From a virus: 64,000 nucleotides of DNA. Shown here piece after piece: positions 8,072 through 17,180 of the stretch. The stretch is taken from IMG/VR virus record IMGVR_UViG_3300035703_000006, positions 62,001 to 126,000 of that record; one strand, given 5' to 3'. The position numbers and the translations under genes are program-made. Within the stretch, counting starts at the first letter, position 1. The number at the start of each line of letters is the position of its first letter. The notes beneath the pieces were generated by a model. The model had not been told where the DNA came from. It saw nothing but the letters and a program-made list of their open reading frames with translations, and ran no database searches.

Positions 8072-9755
8072 TTTTTTATCATCTGGAAATCAACCAACAC
8101 AAATTAATTTGGTTGACAATCAAACAACATTGATTGTTGGTTCTAATGGTTCAGGAAAAAGTACCTTGCTGGATGCTTTATGTTTTGTTCTGTTCAACAA
8201 AGCATTCCGAAAAATTACAAAACCTCAACTTATAAATTCAACTAATTCTAAAGATTGTTTGGTTGAAATTGAATTTAGTATTGGTACTAAAGAATATAAA
8301 GTAGTAAGAGGAATCAAACCAAATATTTTTGAAATTTGGATTGATGGTGTATTACAAAATCAATCTTCTGCTACTACTGACCAACAAAAACAATTAGAGG
8401 AAAGTATTCTTAAATTGAATTATAAATCTTTTACTCAGATTGTGATTCTTGGTAGTGCCTCTTTTGTTCCTTTTATGCAACTCTCTGCTGCAACAAGAAG
8501 GGAAATTGTAGAAGATTTGTTGGATATAAAAATATTTTCTTCTATGAATTCTGTAATTAAAGATAAGATACGTAAATTCAATGAAGAAATAAAAGATTCA
8601 TCTTTTCTTGAAAAATCAACAGAAGAAAAGATTGAAATGCAAAAAAGTTTTATTGAAGAACTTGAGAATCGTGGTAATGCCAATATCAATACCAATAAAG
8701 AAAAGATTGCCAAGTTAGATGCCGAAGTTGCTGATTGCATGACACATATCTCTATAGTTGAGGCATGTCTTTTCAATAAAACTAAATTACAAGAAGAAGT
8801 TATTGGTGCAGGGGATAAGTTGCTGAAACTTAATAATTTAAAAGGCAAAATCTCTCAAAAAGTATCTACAATTACTAAAGAGCATAAGTTTTTTACTGAA
8901 AATTCGGTCTGCCCTACCTGCACTCAGACTATTGAAGAAGAGTTTCGGTTAAATAGAATTACGGACGCTCAAAATAAAGCAAAGGAACTCCAAAAAGGTT
9001 ATCAAGATCTTGAGGAGACTATAAAAGTAGAACAAGAGAGAGAGCGTCAATTCGTTGCTCTATCTACGGAGATTGCAAAACTTACAAATGAGATTTCTCA
9101 AAACAATACTCGGATTTCATTCAACCAAAAACAAATTAGAGATCTTGGAAATGAAATTCAAACTATTACCGAACAATTTAAAAACAGAAATTCTGAAAGA
9201 GATGAATTAAAAAAGTTAGAACAAAAACTTACAGAAATAGTAACAAATAAATCTAAACAAAAAGAAAATATTTCAAATTATGAATTTCTCCATTTGCTAA
9301 TGAAAGATGGAGGGATAAAGGCAAAAATTATACAAAATTATTTGCCTACAATGAATCAACTCATTAATAAGTATTTGCAGTTGATGGATTTTTACATTAA
9401 CTTTACTTTTGATGAAGAATTTAAAGAACTTATAAAATCTCCAATCTATGAAGATTTTAGTTACGAGTCTTTTAGTGAAGGAGAAAAAATGAGAATCAAT
9501 CTCTCAATTTTATTTACCTGGAGGGAAATTGCGAGACTTAAGAATTCTGTAAATACAAATCTCCTTATTTTGGATGAGGTTTTTGATAGTTCTTTGGATT
9601 TTGCTGGAACTGATTATTTTACACGTATCATTAAATTTATTATTAGTAATACTAATGTATTTGTTATATCACATAAGACAGATGAATTAATTGATAAATT
9701 TGATAAAGTAATTAAATTTGAAAAAGTAAAAGGATTTAGTAAAATGATTGACTGA
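8040..9755 (+). CDS. 46: gp46 recombination nuclease subunit (Rad50/SbcC-like ATPase)
   Basis: 571 residues (T4 gp46 is 560). Walker A GSNGSGKST (about 35-43), long coiled-coil arms, a zinc-hook CPTC at about 291-294, the ABC signature FSEGEKMR (about 478) and Walker B LLILDEVFD (about 506). Works with gp47 on DNA ends for recombination and host DNA breakdown. The start overlaps the DUF3110-like gene by 32 nt; the Rad50-like N-terminus (KKISYRNFLSSG) supports this start. Confidence 0.97.
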   Translation: MILFKKISYRNFLSSGNQPTQINLVDNQTTLIVGSNGSGKSTLLDALCFVLFNKAFRKITKPQLINSTNSKDCLVEIEFSIGTKEYKVVRGIKPNIFEIWIDGVLQNQSSATTDQQKQLEESILKLNYKSFTQIVILGSASFVPFMQLSAATRREIVEDLLDIKIFSSMNSVIKDKIRKFNEEIKDSSFLEKSTEEKIEMQKSFIEELENRGNANINTNKEKIAKLDAEVADCMTHISIVEACLFNKTKLQEEVIGAGDKLLKLNNLKGKISQKVSTITKEHKFFTENSVCPTCTQTIEEEFRLNRITDAQNKAKELQKGYQDLEETIKVEQERERQFVALSTEIAKLTNEISQNNTRISFNQKQIRDLGNEIQTITEQFKNRNSERDELKKLEQKLTEIVTNKSKQKENISNYEFLHLLMKDGGIKAKIIQNYLPTMNQLINKYLQLMDFYINFTFDEEFKELIKSPIYEDFSYESFSEGEKMRINLSILFTWREIARLKNSVNTNLLILDEVFDSSLDFAGTDYFTRIIKFIISNTNVFVISHKTDELIDKFDKVIKFEKVKGFSKMID

Positions 9756-9771
9756 CCTTTGATTCTTTGAT

Positions 9772-10152
9772 ATGATTGGTAAAGGTTGCTATGACTTCTT
9801 TACTATGTTTGGACCAGAAGATGAAAAAAATTTCAATGAATTTATACTTACTATGACTGACAATACAAATGCTAATGGTTTCTGGAAATATAATGAAGAT
9901 AAAATCCTGAAACAACTTGAGCAATATATTGCTGGTACTTATAGTCAGCATTATGTTGATCGTACTGGTGGAGGAACAGAGCAAACACTTGATAAGATTA
10001 AACATAATCGTCGTGAAGGGTTTTGTGCTGGTAACGTGACCAAGTATATTGATAGGTATGATACAAAAGGAACTCCTCGTGCTGATCTATTCAAAGTTTT
10101 GCATTACACAATTCTTTTGATTAATCATCTAAATCTTATTGAAAACAAATGA
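9772..10152 (+). CDS. Small phage protein with DUF3310-like C-terminus
   Basis: 126 residues. The C-terminal 50 residues (FCAGNVTKYIDRYDTKG, then a helix containing LFKVLHYTILLINHL) resemble the DUF3310 proteins common in phages near replication genes, whose biochemical role is unclear. Overlaps the first possible gp45 start by 4 nt. The family link is moderate; function unknown. Confidence 0.6.
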   Translation: MIGKGCYDFFTMFGPEDEKNFNEFILTMTDNTNANGFWKYNEDKILKQLEQYIAGTYSQHYVDRTGGGTEQTLDKIKHNRREGFCAGNVTKYIDRYDTKGTPRADLFKVLHYTILLINHLNLIENK

Positions 10153-10169
10153 AATTGAAACCCCAAACT

Positions 10170-10835
10170 ATGAAACTTTCTGAATCTACTATTACTATCC
10201 TTAAGAACTTTGCTTCGATTAATCAATCAGTTTTGGTTAAGACTGGTTCTAGCCTTCGTACTATTTCTGTGATGAAAAACATTCTTGCGGAGGCAGAAAT
10301 TAAAGAAGAATTTCCAAAAGATTTTGCAATTTATGATCTTAATCAATTTTTGAATGGATTGAACTTGCATCAAGATCCAGATCTTGATTTTGCCAATGAT
10401 TCTCACGTAATTATTCGTGAAGGAAAAAGAAGAGTAAAATACTTTTTTGCCGATCCTGAAGTAATTGTTTCTCCGCCAGAAAAGCAAATTTCTCTTCCAT
10501 CTGAAGATGTTTGCTTTCAATTGGAACATTCTCAACTTGATAAACTCATTAAGGCATCTGCAGTTTATCAACTCCCAGATCTTTCTGCAGTTGGTGAAGC
10601 AGGTGTAATTCGTCTAGTTGTTCGTGATAAAAAGAATGACACTTCAAATGAATATTCTATTGTAGTTGGTGAAACTAATTCTACCTTTACTTTTAACTTT
10701 AAGGTAGAAAACATTAAGATCATTCCGGGTACTTATGATGTAGTTGTTTCACGTAAACTTTTGTCTCGTTTCACCAATGAAAAGTACAATTTAAATTACT
10801 ATATTGCTCTGGAACCTGATTCTTCTTTTGAGTAA
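10170..10835 (+). CDS. 45: gp45 sliding clamp
   Basis: 221 residues from this start (T4 gp45 is 228). Trimeric clamp for gp43 polymerase and, in T4, the mobile activator of late transcription with gp33/gp55. The N-terminus MKLSESTITILKNFASIN aligns with T4 gp45, and the C-terminus YYIALEPDSSFE matches the T4 VALEADS ending. An in-frame ATG at 10149 overlaps the previous stop and would add 7 residues; the T4 alignment favours 10170. Confidence 0.95.
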   Translation: MKLSESTITILKNFASINQSVLVKTGSSLRTISVMKNILAEAEIKEEFPKDFAIYDLNQFLNGLNLHQDPDLDFANDSHVIIREGKRRVKYFFADPEVIVSPPEKQISLPSEDVCFQLEHSQLDKLIKASAVYQLPDLSAVGEAGVIRLVVRDKKNDTSNEYSIVVGETNSTFTFNFKVENIKIIPGTYDVVVSRKLLSRFTNEKYNLNYYIALEPDSSFE

Positions 10836-10853
10836 TTTTTGATTTTTTATATT

Positions 10854-11366
10854 ATGAATATTTTTGTCACTTCTCCTTGGCCTGCAGAAAGTGCTATTTG
10901 TCTTCCCGACAAACACATTGTGAAGATGCCTCTAGAGTGTTGCCAGATGCTTTCCATCGTGGCATCAGAAAAATGGGGGCATGGTTATGGTACTCTTCCT
11001 AAAATAGATGGAACCCCTTACAAAACCGAAAAAGGTGCGTTTCGTAATCACCCCTGCACTAAGTGGGCAATAGATAGCATTCATAATGCTTATTGGTTGA
11101 TTAAGTGGGGAATGAACTTGTGTGATGAGTACACGCTACGATACAATAAAGTTCATTCTTGCTACAAGACTCTTGTAGATGCTTACTATCTTTTTCCTAA
11201 AGGTAAGATTACTGAAGTAACACCATTTGCTCGTGCTATGCCAGATGAGTATAAACTTGACACAAGCATTGACACTTTTACTGCTTACAAGATGTATATC
11301 GCATCCAAACCTTGGGTTGCATCTAATTATCTTCGTATGCCAGAACGAAAACCTGAATGGATCTAA
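10854..11366 (+). CDS. Conserved phage protein, possible pyrimidine-dimer glycosylase relative
   Basis: 170 residues from ATG 10854. The N-terminal DKHIVKMPLECCQMLSI block (about 19-35), an HPCTKWA segment and a C-terminal KPEWI ending resemble a phage/bacterial family sometimes annotated as pyrimidine dimer DNA glycosylase. I cannot confirm the catalytic residues. It sits between clamp and clamp-loader genes, so a DNA-maintenance role is plausible. A TTG at 10839 would add 5 residues and is less likely. Confidence 0.5.
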   Translation: MNIFVTSPWPAESAICLPDKHIVKMPLECCQMLSIVASEKWGHGYGTLPKIDGTPYKTEKGAFRNHPCTKWAIDSIHNAYWLIKWGMNLCDEYTLRYNKVHSCYKTLVDAYYLFPKGKITEVTPFARAMPDEYKLDTSIDTFTAYKMYIASKPWVASNYLRMPERKPEWI

Positions 11367-11369
11367 ATT

Positions 11370-12314
11370 ATGACAAGTGAATTTCTTTATGTGGAAAAGT
11401 ATCGTCCTCAAGTGATTGATGACTGTATTCTTCCTGATGATACTAAAAAAACATTTAAGGAGTTTGTGGAGAAAGGAGAAATTCCAAATCTTCTTCTTGC
11501 TGGACCTCCTGGTATTGGTAAAACTACAATCGCAAAAGCATTATGTAATGAATTGGGGGCAGACTATTATGTCATCAACGGATCCGACGAAGGACGTTTC
11601 TTGGATACTGTACGGAACCAGGCAAAAAACTTCGCTTCGACCGTCTCACTTACGGGATCTTCTAAACACAAAGTCATCATCATCGATGAGGCTGATAACA
11701 CAGGAAACGACGTACAACTCCTACTACGGGCGAATATTGAGGCATTTTATAACAACTGCCGATTCATCTTCACCTGTAACTATAAGAACAAAATCATTGA
11801 ACCTCTCCACTCCAGATGTGCCGTCATTGACTTTACAATTAAAGGAAAACAGCGAGTACAACTTGCAGGGAATTTCTTTCAAAGGTTACAATTTATCCTC
11901 AATCAAGAAAAGATTGAGTACGATCAAAAAGTCGTTGCGGAACTCGTATCCAAATATTTTCCCGATTTTCGACGTGTTTTAAACGAGATTCAAAGATACT
12001 CTACTGGAGGTAAAATTGATTCTGGTATTCTTGCATCTTTCTCTGACATTTCTGTAAATGAACTTATTAAAAATCTCAAGGATAAGAACTTTCCTGAAGT
12101 TCGAAAGTGGGTGGTCGGGAACTTGGATAACGACGCTAGTAGTCTACTTCGCAGGGTGTATGACGCCTGTTATGATTGCCTTTCGCCCCAGTCTATCCCT
12201 GCTGCCGTTCTTGTTATTGCTAAGTATCAATACCAATGTGCGTTTGTGGCTGATCAGGAAATTAACCTCCTAGCAGCATTGACAGAAATAATGTGTGAGT
12301 GCGAATTCAAATGA
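11370..12314 (+). CDS. 44: gp44 clamp loader large subunit
   Basis: 314 residues (T4 gp44 is 319). AAA+ ATPase that with gp62 opens and loads gp45. Motifs: an N-terminal EKYRP box (residues 8-12), Walker A GPPGIGKTT (about 45-53), Walker B VIIIDEADN (about 103-111) and an SRC arginine-finger motif (about 147-149). Ends with an ATGA overlap with the next small gene. Confidence 0.97.
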   Translation: MTSEFLYVEKYRPQVIDDCILPDDTKKTFKEFVEKGEIPNLLLAGPPGIGKTTIAKALCNELGADYYVINGSDEGRFLDTVRNQAKNFASTVSLTGSSKHKVIIIDEADNTGNDVQLLLRANIEAFYNNCRFIFTCNYKNKIIEPLHSRCAVIDFTIKGKQRVQLAGNFFQRLQFILNQEKIEYDQKVVAELVSKYFPDFRRVLNEIQRYSTGGKIDSGILASFSDISVNELIKNLKDKNFPEVRKWVVGNLDNDASSLLRRVYDACYDCLSPQSIPAAVLVIAKYQYQCAFVADQEINLLAALTEIMCECEFK

Positions 12315-12517
12315 ATCCATATAAAATTAATAAAGCATCTCTCTATGAGATTCCAATAAAAACAAATCCTGAAAATGTAAAAGAAGCAAATGAAGGTTTG
12401 TTTCGTGCAAAAATGACTCTTCCTGCTGCTGCAAAACATTGTGGTATGACACAGAAAGAGATGAAACTTACTTTTTTTGAATACTTGAAGTATAATAAAC
12501 CTGATTATGAAAGTTGA
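12311..12517 (+). CDS. Small helix-turn-helix-like hypothetical
   Basis: 68 residues. ATG overlaps the gp44 stop. The segment LPAAAKHCGMTQKEMKLTFFE (about 40-60) looks like a helix-turn-helix. Sits between gp44 and gp62 in a coupled operon. No function assigned; DNA binding is inference. Confidence 0.65.
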   Translation: MNPYKINKASLYEIPIKTNPENVKEANEGLFRAKMTLPAAAKHCGMTQKEMKLTFFEYLKYNKPDYES

Positions 12518-12893
12518 ACTTAAAGATTGGTTGAATTCAATCAATCAGACAAAGGTTAATTTAATTGATGAAAATCCTTCACTTGAAAGGGAATATCCTC
12601 CATATGTGATCAATCGGTGCTTTTCTGGTCATATTGATTGTATAATGTTTGCGAATGAAATGAATCAATATCATTTTCTTTCAAAGAAGATGCAATATGA
12701 TTTTTATATAAATAGTCTGAGGAAAAAGAAAAGATTTTCTCCTTGGATTCGTAAAGATACAATTAAAGATATCGATTGCATTAAACTTTATTATGGATAC
12801 AACGATGAAAAGGCAAAGCAAGCTTTGAAAATTTTAACAAAAGAGCAAATCAATTTTATAAAATCAAAATTTGAAACTGGAGGAATGAAATGA
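12507..12893 (+). CDS. 62: gp62 clamp loader small subunit
   Basis: 128 residues, shorter than T4 gp62 (187). Recognised by EYPPYVINRCFSGHIDCIMF (residues 29-48), LRKKKRFSPWIRK and a C-terminal ALKILTKEQINFI block, which fit the T4-like gp62 family. Overlaps the preceding ORF by 11 nt and regA by 4 nt, immediately after gp44 as expected for its complex partner. Confidence 0.9.
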   Translation: MKVELKDWLNSINQTKVNLIDENPSLEREYPPYVINRCFSGHIDCIMFANEMNQYHFLSKKMQYDFYINSLRKKKRFSPWIRKDTIKDIDCIKLYYGYNDEKAKQALKILTKEQINFIKSKFETGGMK

Positions 12894-13330
12894 CTGCTAT
12901 TGTTGAACCTATTGTGAATTGGACTCCTGAACAAATGATTGAGGTGGTTTTAAACGAACCTGATGACTTTTTGAAAGTTCGTGAAACGTTAACTCGTATT
13001 GGAGTTGCCTCACGTAAAGAAAAAAAGATTTATCAGTCTTGTCATATCCTTCATAAGCAAGGTCGATATTATATTGTTCACTTTAAAGAACTTTTTGCAC
13101 TTGATGGTAAGTATGCAAACTTAACATTGAATGATGTTCAAAGAAGAAATAGAATTATTCAACTTTTGTCTGATTGGGGACTTATTACAGTTGTCAAGGC
13201 AGAAAAAATTGTAGATATTGCTCCTTTGAATCAGATTAAAGTTATTTCTTATAAGGAAAAGGGTGATTGGATTCTAGAAACCAAGTATAATATTGGTGCA
13301 AAGAAAAAAAAGGTAGAAGATACCGAATAA
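12890..13330 (+). CDS. regA: RegA translational repressor
   Basis: 146 residues (T4 RegA is 122). RNA-binding repressor of early T4 mRNAs, including clamp and clamp-loader messages. Very close to T4: DDFLKVRETLTRIG, then YQSCHILHKQGRYYIVHFKE (about 48-67), LLSDWGLI and a C-terminal KYNIGAK. The T4 start aligns to the internal ATG at 12935, so the first 15 residues are either an extension or untranslated; the ATGA overlap with gp62 favours 12890. Confidence 0.96.
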   Translation: MTAIVEPIVNWTPEQMIEVVLNEPDDFLKVRETLTRIGVASRKEKKIYQSCHILHKQGRYYIVHFKELFALDGKYANLTLNDVQRRNRIIQLLSDWGLITVVKAEKIVDIAPLNQIKVISYKEKGDWILETKYNIGAKKKKVEDTE

Positions 13331-13336
13331 AAAATG

Positions 13337-13362
13337 GACGGGTTTCCTGCCCGTCTTTTTTT
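13337..13362 (+). terminator. Intrinsic terminator after regA
   Basis: Stem GACGGG (13337-13342) / CCCGTC (13350-13355) followed by a T7 tract. Closes the gp55-to-regA transcription block. Confidence 0.9.
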
Positions 13363-13437
13363 ATGATCTATTATAATTATATACGGATGCCGAAAGGATC
13401 CACACAAAACAAACTCGCTTTTAAAGGAGCTACTATA

Positions 13438-13872
13438 ATGACTAACCTCACAAGGTATACTGCTGCGGATCTTCCTACCTTAATGGATAGAATTACTCGC
13501 AATAGTATTGGGATGGACGAATACTTTGATCGTCTATTCAATCTTCACGAAACTACTTCTAATTATCCACCTTACAATCTTGTGCAAGTCAGCAGTGTTG
13601 AATCTCGTTTAGAAATTGCACTTGCAGGATTTAAGAAATCAGAAGTTAATGTTTTTACCGAATATGGAAAACTTTTTGTTGAGGGGCAAAAAGAAGATAA
13701 AGAAACTAATACTCAATATGTCCATAAAGGTCTGGCTCAAAGAAGTTTCAAAAGATCTTGGACAATTGCAGATGATACTGAGGTAAAAGATGTAATTTTT
13801 GAAGATGGACTTCTTTCAATCCAATTAAGAAAAATTGTCCCTCAGCACCATCAAAGAAAAGATTATCTATAA
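13438..13872 (+). CDS. hsp20: Hsp20-type small heat shock protein
   Basis: 144 residues from ATG 13438, chosen because AAAGGAG lies 8 nt upstream; an upstream in-frame ATG (13363) starts in the terminator tail. The alpha-crystallin domain spans about 45-140: RLEIALAGFKKSEVNV, the GKLFVEGQK strand, FKRSWTIADDTEV and the family A-x-x-x-x-G-L-like DGLLSIQL. An ATP-independent holdase common in T4-like cyanophages. A TATAAT at 13372 could be its -10, but no good -35 is seen. Confidence 0.93.
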   Translation: MTNLTRYTAADLPTLMDRITRNSIGMDEYFDRLFNLHETTSNYPPYNLVQVSSVESRLEIALAGFKKSEVNVFTEYGKLFVEGQKEDKETNTQYVHKGLAQRSFKRSWTIADDTEVKDVIFEDGLLSIQLRKIVPQHHQRKDYL

Positions 13873-13907
13873 ATAATAATTGAATATCGTCGGCGTTTTT
13901 GCCCATT

Positions 13908-13950
13908 GGGGAGGTAACTGGCAAAATCCAGTTGACAACTCCCCTTTTTT
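13908..13950 (+). terminator. Two-part hairpin terminator after hsp20
   Basis: Outer stem GGGGAG (13908-13913) / CTCCCC (13939-13944), inner stem AACTGG / CCAGTT (13916-13921 / 13928-13933), then T6. The next promoter's -35 box lies inside this structure. Confidence 0.85.
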
Positions 13951-13960
13951 GTTGTAAAAT
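13932..13960 (+). promoter_or_regulatory. Sigma70 promoter with -35 inside the terminator
   Basis: TTGACA (13932-13937), exactly 17 bp, TAAAAT (13955-13960). The -35 hexamer overlaps the inner stem and loop of the terminator; the terminator 3' arm and U-tract are the spacer. Drives 13981 onward, probably including gp43. Confidence 0.8.
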
Positions 13961-13980
13961 GTTAAAAAAGTTATAATGAA

Positions 13981-14352
13981 ATGACTATAAAACTTGCAAT
14001 ATTAAAGTCTGGAGAAGATGTAATTGCTGACATCAAAGAACTTATTTCAGAGGATGAAAAAGTAATTTCTTATGTTTTTACTGATCCATTTTGTGTTAAA
14101 TTAGTTGAACCAGAAATTTTAACAGATGCTGATCCTCAAAAAATAAACAGGCAATATAGTTTATCTGTGTATCCTTGGATACCACTTACTGAGCAAAAGG
14201 ATATCGTAGTTAACCCTGACTGGGTTGTTTCTATCGTAGAACCTGCTACGACATTAAAAAAATCTTATGAGGAGAAAGTTTATGGAAGAAGCACAAACAA
14301 AACAATTGATTCAGATTCTAGTACTTCAGAACAACTTGAATCTGATAACTGA
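13981..14352 (+). CDS. Sm-like paralog, conserved cyanophage hypothetical
   Basis: 123 residues. K-SGEDVIADIKE at the start, then DPFCVKLVEPE and YPWIPLTEQKDIVVNPDWVVSI, matching the layout of the product at 5762 (SGEEV ... SPWIKMSDEDLF ... KIITI). The C-terminal tail is Ser/Glu-rich. First gene after the 13932 promoter; overlaps the next paralog by 71 nt. Function unknown. Confidence 0.75.
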   Translation: MTIKLAILKSGEDVIADIKELISEDEKVISYVFTDPFCVKLVEPEILTDADPQKINRQYSLSVYPWIPLTEQKDIVVNPDWVVSIVEPATTLKKSYEEKVYGRSTNKTIDSDSSTSEQLESDN

Positions 14353-14554
14353 AATTGAAGAGATTCTTGTTGATTTTGGTGAACCAAATTGCAAATTGAC
14401 AAATCCTTATATTATAAATGAAGATAAAACCCTTTCTTCTTGGTTAAGTGAATATACAAATGATATTGAAATTATGATTAGTTCAGATAAAATTCTGACA
14501 ATCATTGAACCGAATGGTAAACTACTTGACGAATATTTAAAAATCACAAAATGA
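14282..14554 (+). CDS. Third Sm-like paralog, short
   Basis: 90 residues. ATG 14282 was chosen because AGGAG lies 8 nt upstream at 14269-14273. C-N-PYIIN, then a strand pair ending SSDKILTIIEPNGKLLDEYL, corresponds to the end of the 13981 domain (PDWVVSIVEPATTLKKSYEE). Overlaps 13981 out of frame by 71 nt and gp43 by 4 nt. Function unknown. Confidence 0.65.
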   Translation: MEEAQTKQLIQILVLQNNLNLITEIEEILVDFGEPNCKLTNPYIINEDKTLSSWLSEYTNDIEIMISSDKILTIIEPNGKLLDEYLKITK

Positions 14555-17043
14555 AATTTTACACCAATGTCTATGAAAAATTTAATAAAATTATGGTTCG
14601 TGGATATGACAATGGTGAATATTTTCAAATAGAAGAGGATTATCAACCAACTTTTTTTGTTTCCTCAAATAAAAAAACAAAATATAAAACTCTTGATGGA
14701 TATTTTGTAGAATCAATTCAACCTGGAAAAATTTCTGATTGTAAAGAGTTTCTTGAAAAGTATTCAAATGTAGATGGTTTTAATGTTTATGGTAACGACA
14801 ACTACAAAGCACAATATATTTCCGATAAGTATCCTGAAGATGAAATTAAATTTGACATCACAAAAATTAGATTAGTCACTATTGACATTGAAGTTGCTGC
14901 TGAAAATGGATTTCCTAATGTATTTGATTGTGCAGAAGAAATTTTAACTATAACCCTTCAAAATTATGCAACAAAACAAATTATTTGTTTTGCTAATGGC
15001 AGAGAATATAAAAATACACGTAAAGATGTTGCTTATGTTGAATGTGTTGATGAAGTTGATCTAATTAATAGATTTCTCTCTTTTTGGCAACAACATACAC
15101 CAGATGCCATAACCGGATGGAATTGTGAGTTGTATGATATGCCATATATTGCAGGACGTATAGAAAGGATTCTTGGGGAAAAAGAGGCACGTCGTCTTTC
15201 TCCGTGGGGGAATATTCGCAGAAAGGAACTAGTGATTCAAGGAAGAGAGCAAATTTCTTATGAAATTGCTGGAGTATCTGTAATTGATTATCTTGATTTA
15301 TATAAGAAGTTTACTTATACAAATCAAGAATCTTATCGTCTTGATCATATTGCTTTTGTTGAATTGGGTCAAAAGAAATTAGATCACTCTGAGTTTGATA
15401 CATTTAGGGAATTTTATACAAAAGACTGGCAAAAGTTTGTTGATTATAATATCAAAGACGTTGAACTCGTTGATCAACTGGAAGACAAGATGAAACTTAT
15501 TGAATTGTGTCTTACTATGGCATATGATGCTAAAGTCAATTACAATGATGTTTTTTATCAAGTAAGGACTTGGGATGCAATTATTTACAATTACCTCAAA
15601 AAGCGTAACATTGTAATTCCACCAAAAGACAAATCATCTAAAGATGATAAATTTGCAGGAGCATATGTTAAAGAACCAAATCCTGGAATATACGATTGGG
15701 TAGTTAGTTTTGACCTCAATAGTCTTTATCCTCATCTTATTATGCAATATAATATTTCACCAGAAACTTTAGTTGAAACTAAACATCCATCAGCTTCAGT
15801 TGAAAGAATACTTTCAAAGCAAATAAGTATTGATGGAGAATATTGTGTTTGTGCAAATGGAGCACAATACAGAAAAGATATTAAAGGATTTCTTCCAGAG
15901 TTAATGGAGAAAATGTACAATGATAGAGTAATTTTCAAAAAGAAAATGCTTGCTGCAAAGCAGCAATATGAAAAAACTCCAACTAAAGAATTGGAAAAAG
16001 AAATTGCCCGTTGTAATAATATTCAGATGGCAAAGAAAATTTCTTTGAACTCTGCTTATGGTGCTATTGGTAATCAGTATTTTCGTTATTATAAACTTGC
16101 AAATGCTGAAGCAATTACTTTATCTGGACAAGTATCAATCCGTTGGATTGAAAGTAAAATGAATCAATATCTAAATAAAGTACTAAAATCTGAAAACGTT
16201 GATTATGTTATTGCTTCTGATACTGATTCTATCTATCTCAATATGGGTCCTTTGGTTCAAAGTGTATACCAGGGAAGAGAGAAAACTAGTAAGAAAGTTG
16301 TTGGGTTCCTTGACAAGATCTGTAAAATGGAACTTGAACCTTATATTGAAAGTTCTTACCAAGAATTGGCAGATTATGTAAATGCTTATGCACAAAAGAT
16401 GCAGATGAAACGAGAAAACATTGCTGATCGTGGAATCTGGACTGCCAAAAAAAGATATATTCTTAATGTGTGGGACTCCGAAGGTGTTAGGTATGAGCAA
16501 CCAAAACTTAAGATTATGGGTCTTGAAGCAGTTAAATCATCAACTCCTGCACCTTGTCGTCAAATGATTAAAGATGGTCTTAAACTTATCATGACAAAAA
16601 CCGAAGATGATTTGATTGAATATATTGATACATCAAGAAAAAAATTTAATAGTCTTTCTGTTGAAGAGATTTCTTTTCCAAGAACAGTTAATGATGTTGT
16701 AAAACATAAAGCACAATCTACAATTTATGGAAAAGGAACCCCAATTCATGTTAGAGGTGCTCTTCTTTATAATCATATAATCAAAGAAAAAAATCTTGAT
16801 AAAAAATATGCAACTATTCAAAATGGTGAAAAGATAAAATTTTGTTATCTTAAACTTCCAAATCCAATTCGTGAAAATGTCATATCATATATTCAAGAAT
16901 TTCCAAAAGAATTGGCACTGGACAAATACATTGATTATGAATTACAATTTAATAAAGCATTTTTAGAACCAATGAGGGTTATTCTTGATGCTATTGGTTG
17001 GAAAGTTGAAAAAACTATAAGTTTAGAATCATTTTTTGCCTAA
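14551..17043 (+). CDS. 43: gp43 DNA polymerase (family B)
   Basis: 830 residues (T4 gp43 is 898). Replicative polymerase with 3'-5' proofreading. Exonuclease motif I is TIDIEVAAE with D112 and E114; polymerase motif A is DLNSLYPHLIM (about 389), motif B KISLNSAYGAIGN (about 496) and motif C SDTDSIY with D557 and D559. Continuous with no intein or split, unlike T4-like phages that divide this gene. ATGA overlap upstream. Confidence 0.98.
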   Translation: MKFYTNVYEKFNKIMVRGYDNGEYFQIEEDYQPTFFVSSNKKTKYKTLDGYFVESIQPGKISDCKEFLEKYSNVDGFNVYGNDNYKAQYISDKYPEDEIKFDITKIRLVTIDIEVAAENGFPNVFDCAEEILTITLQNYATKQIICFANGREYKNTRKDVAYVECVDEVDLINRFLSFWQQHTPDAITGWNCELYDMPYIAGRIERILGEKEARRLSPWGNIRRKELVIQGREQISYEIAGVSVIDYLDLYKKFTYTNQESYRLDHIAFVELGQKKLDHSEFDTFREFYTKDWQKFVDYNIKDVELVDQLEDKMKLIELCLTMAYDAKVNYNDVFYQVRTWDAIIYNYLKKRNIVIPPKDKSSKDDKFAGAYVKEPNPGIYDWVVSFDLNSLYPHLIMQYNISPETLVETKHPSASVERILSKQISIDGEYCVCANGAQYRKDIKGFLPELMEKMYNDRVIFKKKMLAAKQQYEKTPTKELEKEIARCNNIQMAKKISLNSAYGAIGNQYFRYYKLANAEAITLSGQVSIRWIESKMNQYLNKVLKSENVDYVIASDTDSIYLNMGPLVQSVYQGREKTSKKVVGFLDKICKMELEPYIESSYQELADYVNAYAQKMQMKRENIADRGIWTAKKRYILNVWDSEGVRYEQPKLKIMGLEAVKSSTPAPCRQMIKDGLKLIMTKTEDDLIEYIDTSRKKFNSLSVEEISFPRTVNDVVKHKAQSTIYGKGTPIHVRGALLYNHIIKEKNLDKKYATIQNGEKIKFCYLKLPNPIRENVISYIQEFPKELALDKYIDYELQFNKAFLEPMRVILDAIGWKVEKTISLESFFA

Positions 17044-17180
17044 TGGAATTACCTATTACCGAGAAAGAGTTAGAAACAATTATTATGTCTTTAAAGGATA
17101 AACAATATTCTCTTTACTCTAAACTTTGGTCATATAAAATTAACAATTTAAACAAGGAGAAAAAGAATGGATTTTCTTAA
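17043..17180 (+). CDS. Small hypothetical between gp43 and uvsX
   Basis: 45 residues. ATG overlaps the gp43 stop (TAATG) and the frame ends 14 nt inside uvsX. Charged and helical ([20 protein letters not shown]). Translational coupling and exact packing support a real gene. Function unknown. Confidence 0.55.
   Translation: MELPITEKELETIIMSLKDKQYSLYSKLWSYKINNLNKEKKNGFS

Noticed and set aside
13868-13875. TATAAATA overlapping the hsp20 stop
   Set aside because: Its transcript would reach the terminator at 13908 before any gene; likely chance or a minor start.
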